64,000 nucleotides of DNA from Streptomyces lydicus (GTDB lineage Bacteria; Actinomycetota; Actinomycetes; Streptomycetales; Streptomycetaceae). How positions within the stretch are numbered: position 1 is the stretch's first letter; each line of letters starts with the position of its first letter. Under the pieces are notes generated by a model. That model was not told the origin of the DNA. It saw nothing but the letters and a program-made list of their open reading frames with translations, and searched no databases. The stretch covers positions 1-64,000 of the forward strand of contig NZ_RDTE01000002.1 in the NCBI RefSeq assembly GCF_004125265.1, in the 5' to 3' direction. This document shows, in pieces, positions 47,779 through 55,625 of the stretch. A program made the position numbers and the translations under genes.

Positions 47779-48636
47779 TTGAGCACCTCCCAGACCTTCA
47801 CCGCCACCGCCGCCGGCGCCCTGTGGACCGACATCATCAGCCACGTCGGCACCGTCAACGTCACCATCGACCCGACGCTGAAGAACACGGTCGTCACGGT
47901 GAGCACGGACGACGACGAAGGCCCCCTCGCCGACGCGGTGCGCGGTGCCACGCAGAAGGAGAGCACCTACCAGAACCTCAACTGCCTCACCGTCCGCCTC
48001 CCCGAGGTCCAGCGCAACACGATGACGATGGGCAACTCCACCTTCAGCTTCAACGGCGGCAACATGGTGGTCGGCCAGAACTTCGGCGTCGTCCGCGGCT
48101 CCGTGACCGGCATGACCATCAGCAACGGCGACGTCATCATCGGCGGCCGCAAGGTCGTCTCGAACGGCCGCGTCGTCGCCGAGCAGGGCACCGTCGTCAG
48201 CGGCGGCGCGATGGGCACCATCACCGTCGAAGTGAAGTTGCCCAGCGACCAGTCCTCAGTGCGGCTGGAGACCACCAGCGCCGACCTCACCGTCCACGGC
48301 GACCTCCAGGTCCTGGACGTCCGCTCCGTCTCCGGCGACGTCGAAGCCCGTGGCCTGCACACCCTGCGCGGCACCACCACCAGCGGCGACTTCGAGGTGG
48401 GCCGGGTCGACGCCCGCGTCGACGTCAGCTCCGTCTCTGGTGACATCGAGATCGGTGCGTACAACGGCACCGAGTTCCGCGCCAACACGGTCTCCGGCGA
48501 CGTCCACGTCAGCGCGACCCCGGCGGCCGACGGCTCGATCGACGCCAGCACGGTCTCCGGCGACGTCACCACACGCGGCACGAGCCACCTGAGCGAACGC
48601 GTGAGCACGGTCTCTGGCAAGCACCGCCGCAGGTGA
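47779..48636 (+). CDS. DUF4097-like beta-solenoid protein
   Basis: The protein has 285 residues. TTG 47779 is chosen because AAGGAG lies six bases upstream. The C-terminal ~110 residues contain about six ~20-residue repeats built on SxSGDxE (RSVSGDVEA, TTSGDFEV, SSVSGDIEI, NTVSGDVHV, STVSGDVTT), the mark of a right-handed beta-solenoid as in DUF4097. The N-terminal part has GNSTFSFNGGNMVVGQNFG. No signal peptide is seen. Its role in a plasmid transfer block is unknown. Confidence 0.75.
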   Translation: MSTSQTFTATAAGALWTDIISHVGTVNVTIDPTLKNTVVTVSTDDDEGPLADAVRGATQKESTYQNLNCLTVRLPEVQRNTMTMGNSTFSFNGGNMVVGQNFGVVRGSVTGMTISNGDVIIGGRKVVSNGRVVAEQGTVVSGGAMGTITVEVKLPSDQSSVRLETTSADLTVHGDLQVLDVRSVSGDVEARGLHTLRGTTTSGDFEVGRVDARVDVSSVSGDIEIGAYNGTEFRANTVSGDVHVSATPAADGSIDASTVSGDVTTRGTSHLSERVSTVSGKHRRR

Positions 48637-48757
48637 CGTCGCCCCGGGGCGGCCGCCATCCCGGCCAAGGTCCGCCGGCCGCCCCGGGCCTCCCAGCCCG
48701 CTCCAAGCAGGAGCAGGGGGCAGACACATTGTCCCTCAACTCCGACTGGAGCCAGCC

Positions 48758-49009
48758 ATGACCCCGCGCCCCGACGACCAGGCCCGCAACGAGCTGCGCG
48801 ACCTGGTCGCCCAGGCCAACGAGCGCCGCGAGAAAGAGCACGAGCGCATCGAGACCGATTTCTGGCAGGAGACCGACCGCCTGCAGAAGCGGTACCACGG
48901 CGCGCAGCAAGACATCGCCGACGTCCTCGGCGTCAAGCGCAACCAAGTCCTGAGGCAGACCAAACGCTACCGGGCTGTCGACCAGGACGCCGGCACCGCC
49001 GCCGACTAA
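48758..49009 (+). CDS. Small coiled-coil/HTH protein
   Basis: The protein has 83 residues from ATG 48758. A charged coiled coil (ELRDLVAQANERREKEHERI) leads into a helix-turn-helix-like QQDIADVLGVKRNQVLRQTK. It is a candidate DNA-binding protein. It stands alone between two hairpin-bearing gaps. Confidence 0.6.
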   Translation: MTPRPDDQARNELRDLVAQANERREKEHERIETDFWQETDRLQKRYHGAQQDIADVLGVKRNQVLRQTKRYRAVDQDAGTAAD

Positions 49010-49019
49010 CCCGCGCCCG

Positions 49020-49053
49020 CCGCTTCCGGCTCCGACTCCCGAGCCGGAAGCGG
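49020..49053. repeat. Intercistronic hairpin, 13-bp stem
   Basis: CCGCTTCCGGCTC (49020-49032) and GAGCCGGAAGCGG (49041-49053) pair perfectly with an 8-base loop, 11 bases after a stop. Confidence 0.8.
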
Positions 49054-49116
49054 CCCCGCGAAGGTCAGCGGCGGTGCCCGCCACCACCTGTGCTTCTCAC
49101 CCCGAAACGGAGCCTG

Positions 49117-49602
49117 ATGAACCCGCTGAACCTCCCCGTCGACGCGCTGTGTGCCCTGATCGGGCCGCCGGGCTGCGGAAAGTCGACCTTCGCCGCCCGC
49201 TACCCCGACAGCTGGCGCGTGTCCCTCGACTCCTACCGGCGCCTGGCCACCGACTCCGAAATCGACCAGTCGGCCACCCCGGTCGCCGTCGAGATCCAGA
49301 ACCTGCTCCTGGACGCCCGGCTCTCCCGAGCCCTGCCCGTCCTGGTGGACTCCACCAACATCCACCCGCACGTCAGGGCCGGGCTCATCGCCCGCGCCCG
49401 CTACTGGCAGCGCCCCACCGTCGCGGTCCTCTTCGACGTGCCGCTGGCCACGGTGGAGGCGCAGAACGCTGGCCGCGACCGCATGGTGCCCGTGCACATC
49501 GTGCGCGAGCACCACCAGCTCCTGCCCACCGCCGACCAGCTGCGCGCCGAGGGCTTCACGGAGGTGTACCTGGCCTCAGACCTCACCACCGGCACTACCT
49601 GA
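49117..49602 (+). CDS. Polynucleotide-kinase-like P-loop protein
   Basis: The protein has 161 residues. ATG 49117 has GGAG upstream. Walker A is GPPGCGKST at about 17-25, followed by WRVSLDSYRRLATDSEIDQS, RALPVLVDSTNIHPHVRAGL and TVAVLFDVPLATVEAQNAGR, the layout of PNKP-type kinase domains including the DST and lid Arg residues. It could phosphorylate DNA or RNA 5' ends, or a small molecule. It opens a cluster of nucleotide-related genes. Confidence 0.8.
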   Translation: MNPLNLPVDALCALIGPPGCGKSTFAARYPDSWRVSLDSYRRLATDSEIDQSATPVAVEIQNLLLDARLSRALPVLVDSTNIHPHVRAGLIARARYWQRPTVAVLFDVPLATVEAQNAGRDRMVPVHIVREHHQLLPTADQLRAEGFTEVYLASDLTTGTT

Positions 49603-49675
49603 CCAGGCACCGTGCCGCCCCGACCACGGCCGGGACGGTGCGGTGCCCCGTCAGTCCGCCCGACACGGAGGAACC

Positions 49676-50458
49676 ATGGCACGCAGCACCCGACCCCTCT
49701 ACATCGCGACCCGGCCCGACGGCACGGTCCCGCCCACCAGCAGGGCCCTGGCCGAGTACGCCCGCCAGTCGGGCGAGACCATCCCGACCGTCAACCTCGC
49801 CGACCACATCAGCGAGACCGTCGACCACCCCAGCCCCGGGCGCAAGTGGTACACGGACAAGCCGTTCAGCTACTTCCACATGTACAGCCAGCCCGGCGAG
49901 ATTCTGGAGCGCGTGGAGGGCTGGCCGGTGCTGCTGTTCGCCGTCGAGCCGCTCGGCGAGACCGGCAACTGGAGCGCCCATCACCCGTACTGGCTGATGT
50001 CCCACCAGGTGCGCGTACTCGACGAGGCCCCCGCATGGCGGGCCCTCGGGCACCGCGGCCAGCAGGTCCTCAACCTCATCGACCAACTGCCCAGCCTCGC
50101 CCGGCAGTGGGCCGACGAATGGGCCGCCGACCCGGACAACTCCCGCCAACGGTACGACGCCTGGAGCGAGCGCGTGACCGACAACCGCGCCCGGCAGCGG
50201 GCACACCACCGGGCCCAGACCTGCCGACGCAAGGCCGCCTTCATCACCGCCGACGCGCTCGCCCGCACCGCAGCCGTGAAGGCCGCGACTGAAGCCGGCG
50301 CCGCCCCCGACACCGTCAACACGATCCGCCTGCGCGCCCGCTGCCTGGCCGTGGGCGAACTGCTCCACGACCGGCTCCGCTCGGGCGAGTACGAGAAGTC
50401 GATTCGCGAACTGCTCCTCGGTGCCGGACTCGACACGGCCGCTTCCGCGGCCAGCTGA
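49676..50458 (+). CDS. Hypothetical protein
   Basis: The protein has 260 residues from ATG 49676, with GGAGG seven bases upstream. It contains LYIATRPDGTVPPTSRALAE, PFSYFHMYSQPGEILERVEG and WPVLLFAVEPLGETGNWSAH, then a long helical C-terminal region (RAHHRAQTCRRKAAFITADA, IRLRARCLAVGELLHDRLRS). The family is not recognised. It lies between the kinase and the Nudix genes. Confidence 0.65.
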   Translation: MARSTRPLYIATRPDGTVPPTSRALAEYARQSGETIPTVNLADHISETVDHPSPGRKWYTDKPFSYFHMYSQPGEILERVEGWPVLLFAVEPLGETGNWSAHHPYWLMSHQVRVLDEAPAWRALGHRGQQVLNLIDQLPSLARQWADEWAADPDNSRQRYDAWSERVTDNRARQRAHHRAQTCRRKAAFITADALARTAAVKAATEAGAAPDTVNTIRLRARCLAVGELLHDRLRSGEYEKSIRELLLGAGLDTAASAAS

Positions 50459-50462
50459 CGTT

Positions 50463-50498
50463 CCGTGCTGTCCCGGTCGGCTGGCCGGGACAGCACGG
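50463..50498. repeat. Intercistronic hairpin, 14-bp stem
   Basis: CCGTGCTGTCCCGG (50463-50476) and CCGGGACAGCACGG (50485-50498) pair perfectly around TCGGCTGG, four bases after a stop. Confidence 0.8.
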
Positions 50499-50533
50499 CC
50501 TTGGCCAACGCCTTTTCGAGACCAGGAGACACC

Positions 50534-50950
50534 GTGATCACCGACACCGCCGACGAGACGATTCGCTACACCGCCGACGTCGTCCTACTCGCTGCTGGAC
50601 ACGTCCTGCTGATCGAGCGCGGCTGGGACCCGTACGCGGGCTGTTGGGCCTTGCCCGGCGGTCATGTGGGCGTCGGGGAGACCAGTCTTGCTGCTGCCGT
50701 CCGCGAGTTGGAGGAGGAGACGGGCATCACCGTCGCCACCACCGACCTCCGGCAGGTAGGCGCCTACGACGCCCCGGGCCGCGACCCCCGCGGCCGGTAC
50801 GTCACCGTCGCCTACACCGCGACCCTGCCCTCGCCCCTCCCGCCGACGGCAGGGGATGACGCGACCACCGCTCGCTGGTGGCCGCTGGGCGATCTCCCGA
50901 GCCTCGCGTTCGACCACGCCGAGATCCTCGCGGGTGCCACGTCCAGCTGA
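50534..50950 (+). CDS. Nudix hydrolase
   Basis: The protein has 138 residues from GTG 50534, with AGGAGAC upstream. The Nudix box is complete (GHVGVGETSLAAAVRELEEE then TGI, pattern Gx5Ex7REUxEExGU). The strand before it reads VVLLAAGHVLLIERGWDPY. Nudix enzymes cleave nucleoside diphosphates linked to other groups. The substrate cannot be read from sequence; kinase and GGDEF neighbours point to nucleotide chemistry. Confidence 0.92.
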   Translation: MITDTADETIRYTADVVLLAAGHVLLIERGWDPYAGCWALPGGHVGVGETSLAAAVRELEEETGITVATTDLRQVGAYDAPGRDPRGRYVTVAYTATLPSPLPPTAGDDATTARWWPLGDLPSLAFDHAEILAGATSS

Positions 50951-51031
50951 CCTGCCCGCGCAGCACGGCAGGCCGGACTCAAGAACCCCGGATAGCTGAC
51001 ACCGCAAGACCATCTACGAGCTGTAGATACA

Positions 51032-51076
51032 CCCGAGGCAGGCGCACCAGGTCTGGAAACCGTCGCCTGCCTCGGG
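51032..51076. repeat. Intercistronic hairpin, 13-bp stem
   Basis: CCCGAGGCAGGCG (51032-51044) and CGCCTGCCTCGGG (51064-51076) pair perfectly with a 19-base loop. Confidence 0.7.
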
Positions 51077-51113
51077 CTCACCCATCCCGCACAGACGAGA
51101 GGGAGAAACCAGT

Positions 51114-51791
51114 ATGGCCTCCACCGTGCGCGTACAGGGCACGATCGGGCAACGCGCTCTGTTCATCACCAGCCTCGCGATCCCACTGACCGGCTGGACA
51201 GTGCACGCCGTCAGCCTGCACCGCAAGCTCACCGCCGCCCGCCGCGACCTGCTCACCGGCCTGCTCGGCCGCGACGGCTACACCACCCGGGCCCGGCAGA
51301 TCGCCGACCGGTACCGCGGCGGTGCCCTGGTGGCCCTGGTCGACGTTGACCGCTTCAAGCAGATCAACGACACCTACGGGCACGCCGCCGGTGACCGTGT
51401 CCTGACCGCGACCGCCGACCGGCTCACCGCCTGGGCGGGCAGCCGCGGCGTGGTCGGCAGGCTCGGGGGCGACGAGTTCGCCGTCGCGGTCCGGATCGGA
51501 CCCGGCCGCCGCGAGCTCAGCCTCGCCCAGCTCACCGGGCTGCTTGCGCAGCCGGTGGAGGTCGACGACGGCGCCCTGGTCGACGTTGCCGCGTCGGTCG
51601 GCGCGGCCTCCCCCGACGTCCTCGGCACGACGGACCTCGCGTTGCTGCAGCGGGCAGCTGACGCCGCGATGTACGCGGGCAAGCACAGCGGCCGCGCCGT
51701 CCTCGCCGGCCCTCAGCACACCGCCGTGCCGTCCATCAACGGCCGCCGAGCCGGACGGCCGGGCACCAGCACCCTGGGGCGTGCCGCATGA
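51114..51791 (+). CDS. GGDEF-domain diguanylate cyclase
   Basis: The protein has 225 residues from ATG 51114, with GAGGGAG upstream. One hydrophobic segment near the N-terminus (ALFITSLAIPLTGWTVHAV) is followed by a GGDEF domain: DLLTGLLGRDGY, ALVDVDRFKQINDTYGHAAG, and an intact RLGGDEFAVAV. Such enzymes make cyclic di-GMP from GTP. The upstream RxxD inhibitory site is not evident. Cyclic di-GMP controls development in Streptomyces, so the plasmid may influence its host. Its stop overlaps the next start (ATGA). Confidence 0.9.
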   Translation: MASTVRVQGTIGQRALFITSLAIPLTGWTVHAVSLHRKLTAARRDLLTGLLGRDGYTTRARQIADRYRGGALVALVDVDRFKQINDTYGHAAGDRVLTATADRLTAWAGSRGVVGRLGGDEFAVAVRIGPGRRELSLAQLTGLLAQPVEVDDGALVDVAASVGAASPDVLGTTDLALLQRAADAAMYAGKHSGRAVLAGPQHTAVPSINGRRAGRPGTSTLGRAA

Positions 51792-52246
51792 GCGACACCA
51801 CCACCGCTGACCCGGGTACCTGGATCCGGGGCATCACGATCCGCCAGCCCTGGGCGACCTGCATCCTCGAGGGGAAAGACATCGAGAACCGGCCCCGCCC
51901 CTGGTCCTGGCGCGGCTGGCTGCTGCTGCATGCCGGGCAGGCCACGGAGCGGGCCCCGATGCGAGATCCGCTGGTCGCCACCGCGATCCGCGGCCGCACC
52001 CTGCACGCCCGGGCCGTCATCGGCGCCGCCCGCCTCACCGACTGCCACCAGGACGCCGCCGGCGCCGCCTCGTGCTCCCGCTGGGCACAGCCCGGCGCGT
52101 TCCACCTGGTTCTCGCCGACGTCCAGGAGCTGGCGCTGCCGATCCCGTGGCTGCACGGCCAGCTCGGGCCGTGGCGCCCGCCGCAGGACCTCGTGGACCA
52201 GGCCCTCCTTCAGCTCCCCCACCTCGCTCCGGAGGGCACCTCATGA
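51788..52246 (+). CDS. ASCH-like (PUA-fold) protein
   Basis: The protein has 152 residues, with ATG 51788 overlapping the GGDEF stop. ITIRQPWATCILEGKDIENR, then RGWLLLHAG and ARAVIGAARLTDCH, and ending in a Trp/Pro-rich segment, fit the ASCH domain, a small RNA- or modified-base-binding fold. Many act on nucleosides or translation. Tight coupling to GGDEF is notable. The stop overlaps the next ATG. Confidence 0.8.
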   Translation: MSDTTTADPGTWIRGITIRQPWATCILEGKDIENRPRPWSWRGWLLLHAGQATERAPMRDPLVATAIRGRTLHARAVIGAARLTDCHQDAAGAASCSRWAQPGAFHLVLADVQELALPIPWLHGQLGPWRPPQDLVDQALLQLPHLAPEGTS

Positions 52247-52584
52247 GCGGCAACCGCACCGGCGTCCCGCAGCCGCCGACGTTCATCGCGGCCGACGACC
52301 GCATCCCCTCCCCCGAACCCGAACAGGAGACGAAGCCCATGGCCCGCATCAGCGTGAAGATCTCCCCGCTCCACCCGGACGGCACCGAGTGCACCCACGC
52401 AGTCCGTCCCTCCGGCAAGCCTCGCGATGCCGACTCCGGCTGCGCCGGCCGCCACAACTACGCCGTGGTGTGCAGCGCCTGCGGCCCGGTCGGCGAGCCG
52501 CACGGCCTTCGCGTCCTCGCCGAACCGGCGCAGAGCGCGCACCGCGACAGCCACAAGGCCACGCCCGCCCCGACCACCCGCTGA
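52243..52584 (+). CDS. Hypothetical protein
   Basis: The protein has 113 residues, with ATG 52243 overlapping the ASCH stop (ATGA). A Pro-rich N-terminus (~35) precedes MARISVKISPLHPDGTECTH and NYAVVCSACGPVG, a possible metal site with nearby Cys/His. The second ATG (52339) could be an internal start. No family is known. Confidence 0.6.
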   Translation: MSGNRTGVPQPPTFIAADDRIPSPEPEQETKPMARISVKISPLHPDGTECTHAVRPSGKPRDADSGCAGRHNYAVVCSACGPVGEPHGLRVLAEPAQSAHRDSHKATPAPTTR

Positions 52585-52596
52585 CCCCACCCGCCC

Positions 52597-52627
52597 GGCC
52601 GCCGGGACCACCACGGTCCCGGCGGCC
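52597..52627. repeat. Intercistronic hairpin, 13-bp stem
   Basis: GGCCGCCGGGACC (52597-52609) and GGTCCCGGCGGCC (52615-52627) pair perfectly around ACCAC, 12 bases after a stop. Confidence 0.8.
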
Positions 52628-52646
52628 CCGTCGAATGTGAGGACCG

Positions 52647-53228
52647 ATGCCCACCCCCGTCTTCGACCAGTTCACCCGCCGCACCGCCGACGTCACCGCC
52701 CAGCTCACCACCCTCGGCATCCCGCTCACCGCGCCGATCCCACCGCCCGCCGAACCCAACCCAACCGACCCGTGGGCCAGCAGCTACACCGTCCCGGTCG
52801 ACCGCTCCACCCTCGCCTGGTGCACCGCCGTCCAGATGCTCGCCGACCACCACCACACCGGCATCGACCGCCAGGCCCTCGCCGCCGACGCGCTGCTGCG
52901 CGAGCTCGGAATCCGTGGCCTCGCCCAGCTCCACGGCGCCCCCGTCGACTACCGCTTCACCCGCTGCCCGTACTGCTCCGGCGTCGGCGAGGACCCCACC
53001 CAGCCGACCTGCGTAGAAGTCGGCTGCCCACCGCAGTACGAGTTCGTCGGCCACGATCACCTGTGCCCGGTCTGCCACGGCGACGACTACCAGCCCCAGT
53101 GGTTCGCCGAAGAGCACATGACCGAGCTCGAGGAACTGCTCGCCGACGCCATCGCGAAGAGCGAGGAGCGAGCCTCCCTCCGCTACCGGATCCGGACACT
53201 GCTGCGCCGCCGGACGGTGCGCACGTGA
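52647..53228 (+). CDS. Hypothetical protein with zinc sites
   Basis: The protein has 193 residues from ATG 52647. The N-terminal ~110 residues are helical (LAWCTAVQMLADHHHTGIDR). Then CPYCSGVGEDPTQPTCVEVG and CPVCHGDDYQPQWF give a DnaJ-like pair of Cys sites. A basic helical tail ends in RIRTLLRRRTVRT. No enzyme motif is seen. It may be a nucleic-acid-binding accessory protein. Confidence 0.65.
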   Translation: MPTPVFDQFTRRTADVTAQLTTLGIPLTAPIPPPAEPNPTDPWASSYTVPVDRSTLAWCTAVQMLADHHHTGIDRQALAADALLRELGIRGLAQLHGAPVDYRFTRCPYCSGVGEDPTQPTCVEVGCPPQYEFVGHDHLCPVCHGDDYQPQWFAEEHMTELEELLADAIAKSEERASLRYRIRTLLRRRTVRT

Positions 53229-53281
53229 CCGCTCGCTATCGCCGCTGCGGACATGGCACCGGCCCCCTGCAAGGAGGCGGC

Positions 53282-53629
53282 ATGACGTTCACCGACCCTC
53301 TGGTGCTCGACGGGTTCCTGGATGAGCCGACCATGCCCGGCGATACCACCGGATCGACCGCACGGTTCCGCCTCACCGTCTCCCCCACCAACGACGTCAC
53401 GGACGACTTGGTCCTGCCGTGCAGAGTCGCCGACCCAGAGATGGCCCACGCCGTGCTCAACGACCTGGCCCCGGGAGACCAACTCCGCATCACCGGCTAC
53501 CTACACCTGCCGCGCACCCGGACGGAGCCGATGTTCCTGGCCGTCAGGGAGCTGCACGTCCTGGAGTCCGCGCTGTTGCTGGACGAGACCGCCCTACCCG
53601 CACTCCGGCTCGTCACCAACCCCACCTGA
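53282..53629 (+). CDS. OB-fold-like small protein, last gene of the transfer block
   Basis: The protein has 115 residues. ATG 53282 has AAGGAGG upstream; an in-frame GTG at 53225 overlapping the previous stop is an alternative. The sequence is mostly beta (ARFRLTVSPTNDVTDDLVLP, DQLRITGYLHLPRTRTEPMF, LAVRELHVLES), reminiscent of single-strand-binding or other OB folds. Eight bases after the stop a terminator begins. Confidence 0.6.
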   Translation: MTFTDPLVLDGFLDEPTMPGDTTGSTARFRLTVSPTNDVTDDLVLPCRVADPEMAHAVLNDLAPGDQLRITGYLHLPRTRTEPMFLAVRELHVLESALLLDETALPALRLVTNPT

Positions 53630-53636
53630 GCACAGG

Positions 53637-53687
53637 AAGCGGCCCTCGTCGCCCGGACCTTGATCCGGGTGGAGGGGGCCGCTTTTT
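53637..53687 (+). terminator. Rho-independent terminator of the transfer block
   Basis: AAGCGGCCC (53637-53645) pairs with GGGCCGCTT (53676-53684), enclosing further partial pairing. A T5 run at 53683-53687 follows. It is the first canonical U-tract terminator after about 22 kb of rightward genes. Confidence 0.85.
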
Positions 53688-53792
53688 GCGTTGAGGTTCG
53701 GCTCGGTCCACTCCCGCGGCAAAGTGCGCATGTCTCGGCGCGCTCCCCACGTAGGGCCTACGGCACGACGTGAGGCCGTCTGATGCTGATCG

Positions 53793-53828
53793 AAGCCCTG
53801 TCCCCGGCGTATGCCGGGGACAGGGCTT
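53793..53828. terminator. 16-bp hairpin between transfer block and par genes
   Basis: Arms 53793-53808 and 53813-53828 are perfect complements around GTAT, flanked by AA/TT. It lies between convergent transcripts and could stop either one. Confidence 0.8.
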
Positions 53829-53877
53829 TCGTATCTCAGGGACGCCGCGATTGTGACGGGTGTCAGCGGGCTGTCGA

Positions 53878-53899
53878 GAGGTCAGAAATTTCTGACCTC
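53878..53899. other. parS-like 22-bp palindrome, copy 1
   Basis: The perfect palindrome GAGGTCAGAAA/TTTCTGACCTC lies 12 bp beyond the parB stop. An identical 22-mer occurs inside parB at 54158-54179. A perfect, duplicated palindrome in and next to parB is the classic centromere arrangement. Confidence 0.8.
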
Positions 53900-53910
53900 C
53901 GTCCCGGCTG

Positions 53911-54828
53911 TCAGGTGGAGGCGGCTTCGGTCTGCTCCGTCCCTGCGGCAGCAGCGCGGTTGGCGGCGGCCAGCCGCTTTACGGCACGCTGCATCTCGGT
54001 CTCCAGGCGCTCCAGGTGCTCGCGAGTCGCGGCTGGGTCGGCCTCCAAAGCAGCCTGTACCGCAGCCGGCGCGAGAGGAGAGTGGACGCGCTCCCTGAGC
54101 GAAGCGGCCGCTCGCTCCAAGGCTGCGATCGCGGCGGGCACCGGAGGCGTCGACGGGAGGTCAGAAATTTCTGACCTCTGCTCCTGCGCAGGAATTGAAG
54201 GCGTGGCCAAGTCCCTTGCGATCGAGGTGAGCAGTGAGGCAGTCGGCCGCTTCTTGCCTTGCTTCGCGGCCTGCGCCAAGCCCTCGCTCATCACGACCTG
54301 GGCAAACTCCAGGCCCTGGCTGTCGATCACCTCCGCCATCACCTTCCGGGCCGACGCTCGCGTCAGGTACTGCGTGTGTTCGGCCCCCAGCTCGCTGATG
54401 GCCCGGATGCGAGCCGCGTCCTGCAGCAGCTCGAACACGTACTTCGGTTCGACGTCGAGCGCGCCCGCCGCCCACAGCGAGAAGTTGGTGTGGCCCGCCA
54501 CCAGGTGCAGCTCGCGCTCCTGCGCGACCTCCAGCAGCACCGCCTTGTTCAGGACGGTGAAGTCCTCGGCACGCTTACCGGCGAGGTCGATCTCATGCAG
54601 GCGCTCGGTGATGTAGGCCAGCTGCTCCTCAGGAGTGCCGGTGATGTCTTCGGCGCTGAGAACTCGACCACGGGCGAAGACGCTGATCTCCTGGCCGTCG
54701 AGCAGGCCCTGCTTCGAGACGTCTGTCGCTGCACGCTTCTGCAGCTCAGCAGGGACGGCGGGGTCGACTGACGAGTCCGCTGCCTTCTTCAGGCGGCTGG
54801 CACCTGCTGCGATCAGCTTGTTGCTCAC
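53911..54828 (-). CDS. parB: ParB-type partition protein
   Basis: The protein has 305 residues from GTG 54828, overlapping the parA stop (GTGA). The middle shows a helical DNA-binding core (TNFSLWAAGALDVEPKYVFE, LTRASARKVMAEVIDSQG). The C-terminal ~90 residues are a coiled coil suited to dimerisation (EHLERLETEMQRAVKRLAAA). It lacks the typical GERR box of chromosomal ParB, so it belongs to a divergent plasmid class. The codons for RSEISDLP encode the internal parS-like palindrome. Confidence 0.8.
   Translation of the reverse strand: MSNKLIAAGASRLKKAADSSVDPAVPAELQKRAATDVSKQGLLDGQEISVFARGRVLSAEDITGTPEEQLAYITERLHEIDLAGKRAEDFTVLNKAVLLEVAQERELHLVAGHTNFSLWAAGALDVEPKYVFELLQDAARIRAISELGAEHTQYLTRASARKVMAEVIDSQGLEFAQVVMSEGLAQAAKQGKKRPTASLLTSIARDLATPSIPAQEQRSEISDLPSTPPVPAAIAALERAAASLRERVHSPLAPAAVQAALEADPAATREHLERLETEMQRAVKRLAAANRAAAAGTEQTEAAST
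54158..54179. other. parS-like 22-bp palindrome, copy 2, inside parB
   Basis: Identical to the 53878-53899 palindrome over all 22 bases, 280 bp away. It lies in the linker-coding part of parB (RSEISDL). The coding constraint has clearly been subordinated to the site. Confidence 0.8.
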
Positions 54829-55625
54829 GCTTCCACTCCTGATGCCGTGAGGATCCGGTCGTACACCTCGGTGAGCACCTGCGCCTCACGGCCGGGCGCA
54901 TCGGTGATCGGCACGCACGCGAATCGGGTCTGCTGCCGCACCGAGTGCCGGGGGATCACCAGGTCGTCCCGATAAAGAGGCCCGTAGGTGTCCGCGAGAT
55001 AGGCCCCTATGGCGTCCTTCAGCGTGTTGCGGCCCCCTGGCACTATCGACGGGATGATCCCGACCACCCTCAAGTCCGGGTTCATGCCCAGGTCCTTGAC
55101 TAGCTTGATCGTGTTCAGAGCTTCCTCTGTGCCGATACGGCCATCCTCGTCCAGCGTCGCCGGGATGAGCACGTCTGTGGCCGCTACGAGAGCGGACGTC
55201 ACCAGCTTCCCGCCGGCCCGGGGCGGCAGATCCAGAATCCCGACCATGTCAGGCCCGATCACGCCCTTCAGGCCCAGCCGCAGCCGGAACTCCAGACCGA
55301 CAGCCACGTTGTCGGTCTCCCGGTTCGCGAGAGCCCGCTCCGCTGCAATGACCTGTACGTCCGACCATGCCTTCGAAGCTGGAGCGAACGCATCCGCGGC
55401 TAGACCGGTCTCTCCCTGGGGATCCAGTGCAAGTAGATCGTTCATGGAGAACGCGGGCGCTTCGTCGACTGAAATGCCCAGCTCTGCCGTGAAGGTACCC
55501 CGCGGGTCGAGATCACCCGCAATGACACCGAGCTTCCGCTTCCGAGCGGCCGCGACCAAGCCCGCGGACAGAGCGCTCTTGCCCACGCCGCCCTTCTCGC
55601 TGTACACCGCCAGCACTCTGCTCAT
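54825..55625 (-). CDS. parA: ParA-type partition ATPase
   Basis: The protein has 266 residues. ATG 55625 has GAAGG seven bases upstream. The deviant Walker A is EKGGVGKSAL at 8-17 with the signature Lys. GVIAGDLDPRGTFTAELG is the A' motif, VGILDLPPRAGGKLV the B region, and LRVVGIIPSIVPGGRNTLKD follows. ParA uses ATP-dependent binding to the nucleoid to move ParB-parS complexes. It is upstream of parB with a four-base overlap. Confidence 0.92.
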   Translation of the reverse strand: MSRVLAVYSEKGGVGKSALSAGLVAAARKRKLGVIAGDLDPRGTFTAELGISVDEAPAFSMNDLLALDPQGETGLAADAFAPASKAWSDVQVIAAERALANRETDNVAVGLEFRLRLGLKGVIGPDMVGILDLPPRAGGKLVTSALVAATDVLIPATLDEDGRIGTEEALNTIKLVKDLGMNPDLRVVGIIPSIVPGGRNTLKDAIGAYLADTYGPLYRDDLVIPRHSVRQQTRFACVPITDAPGREAQVLTEVYDRILTASGVEA

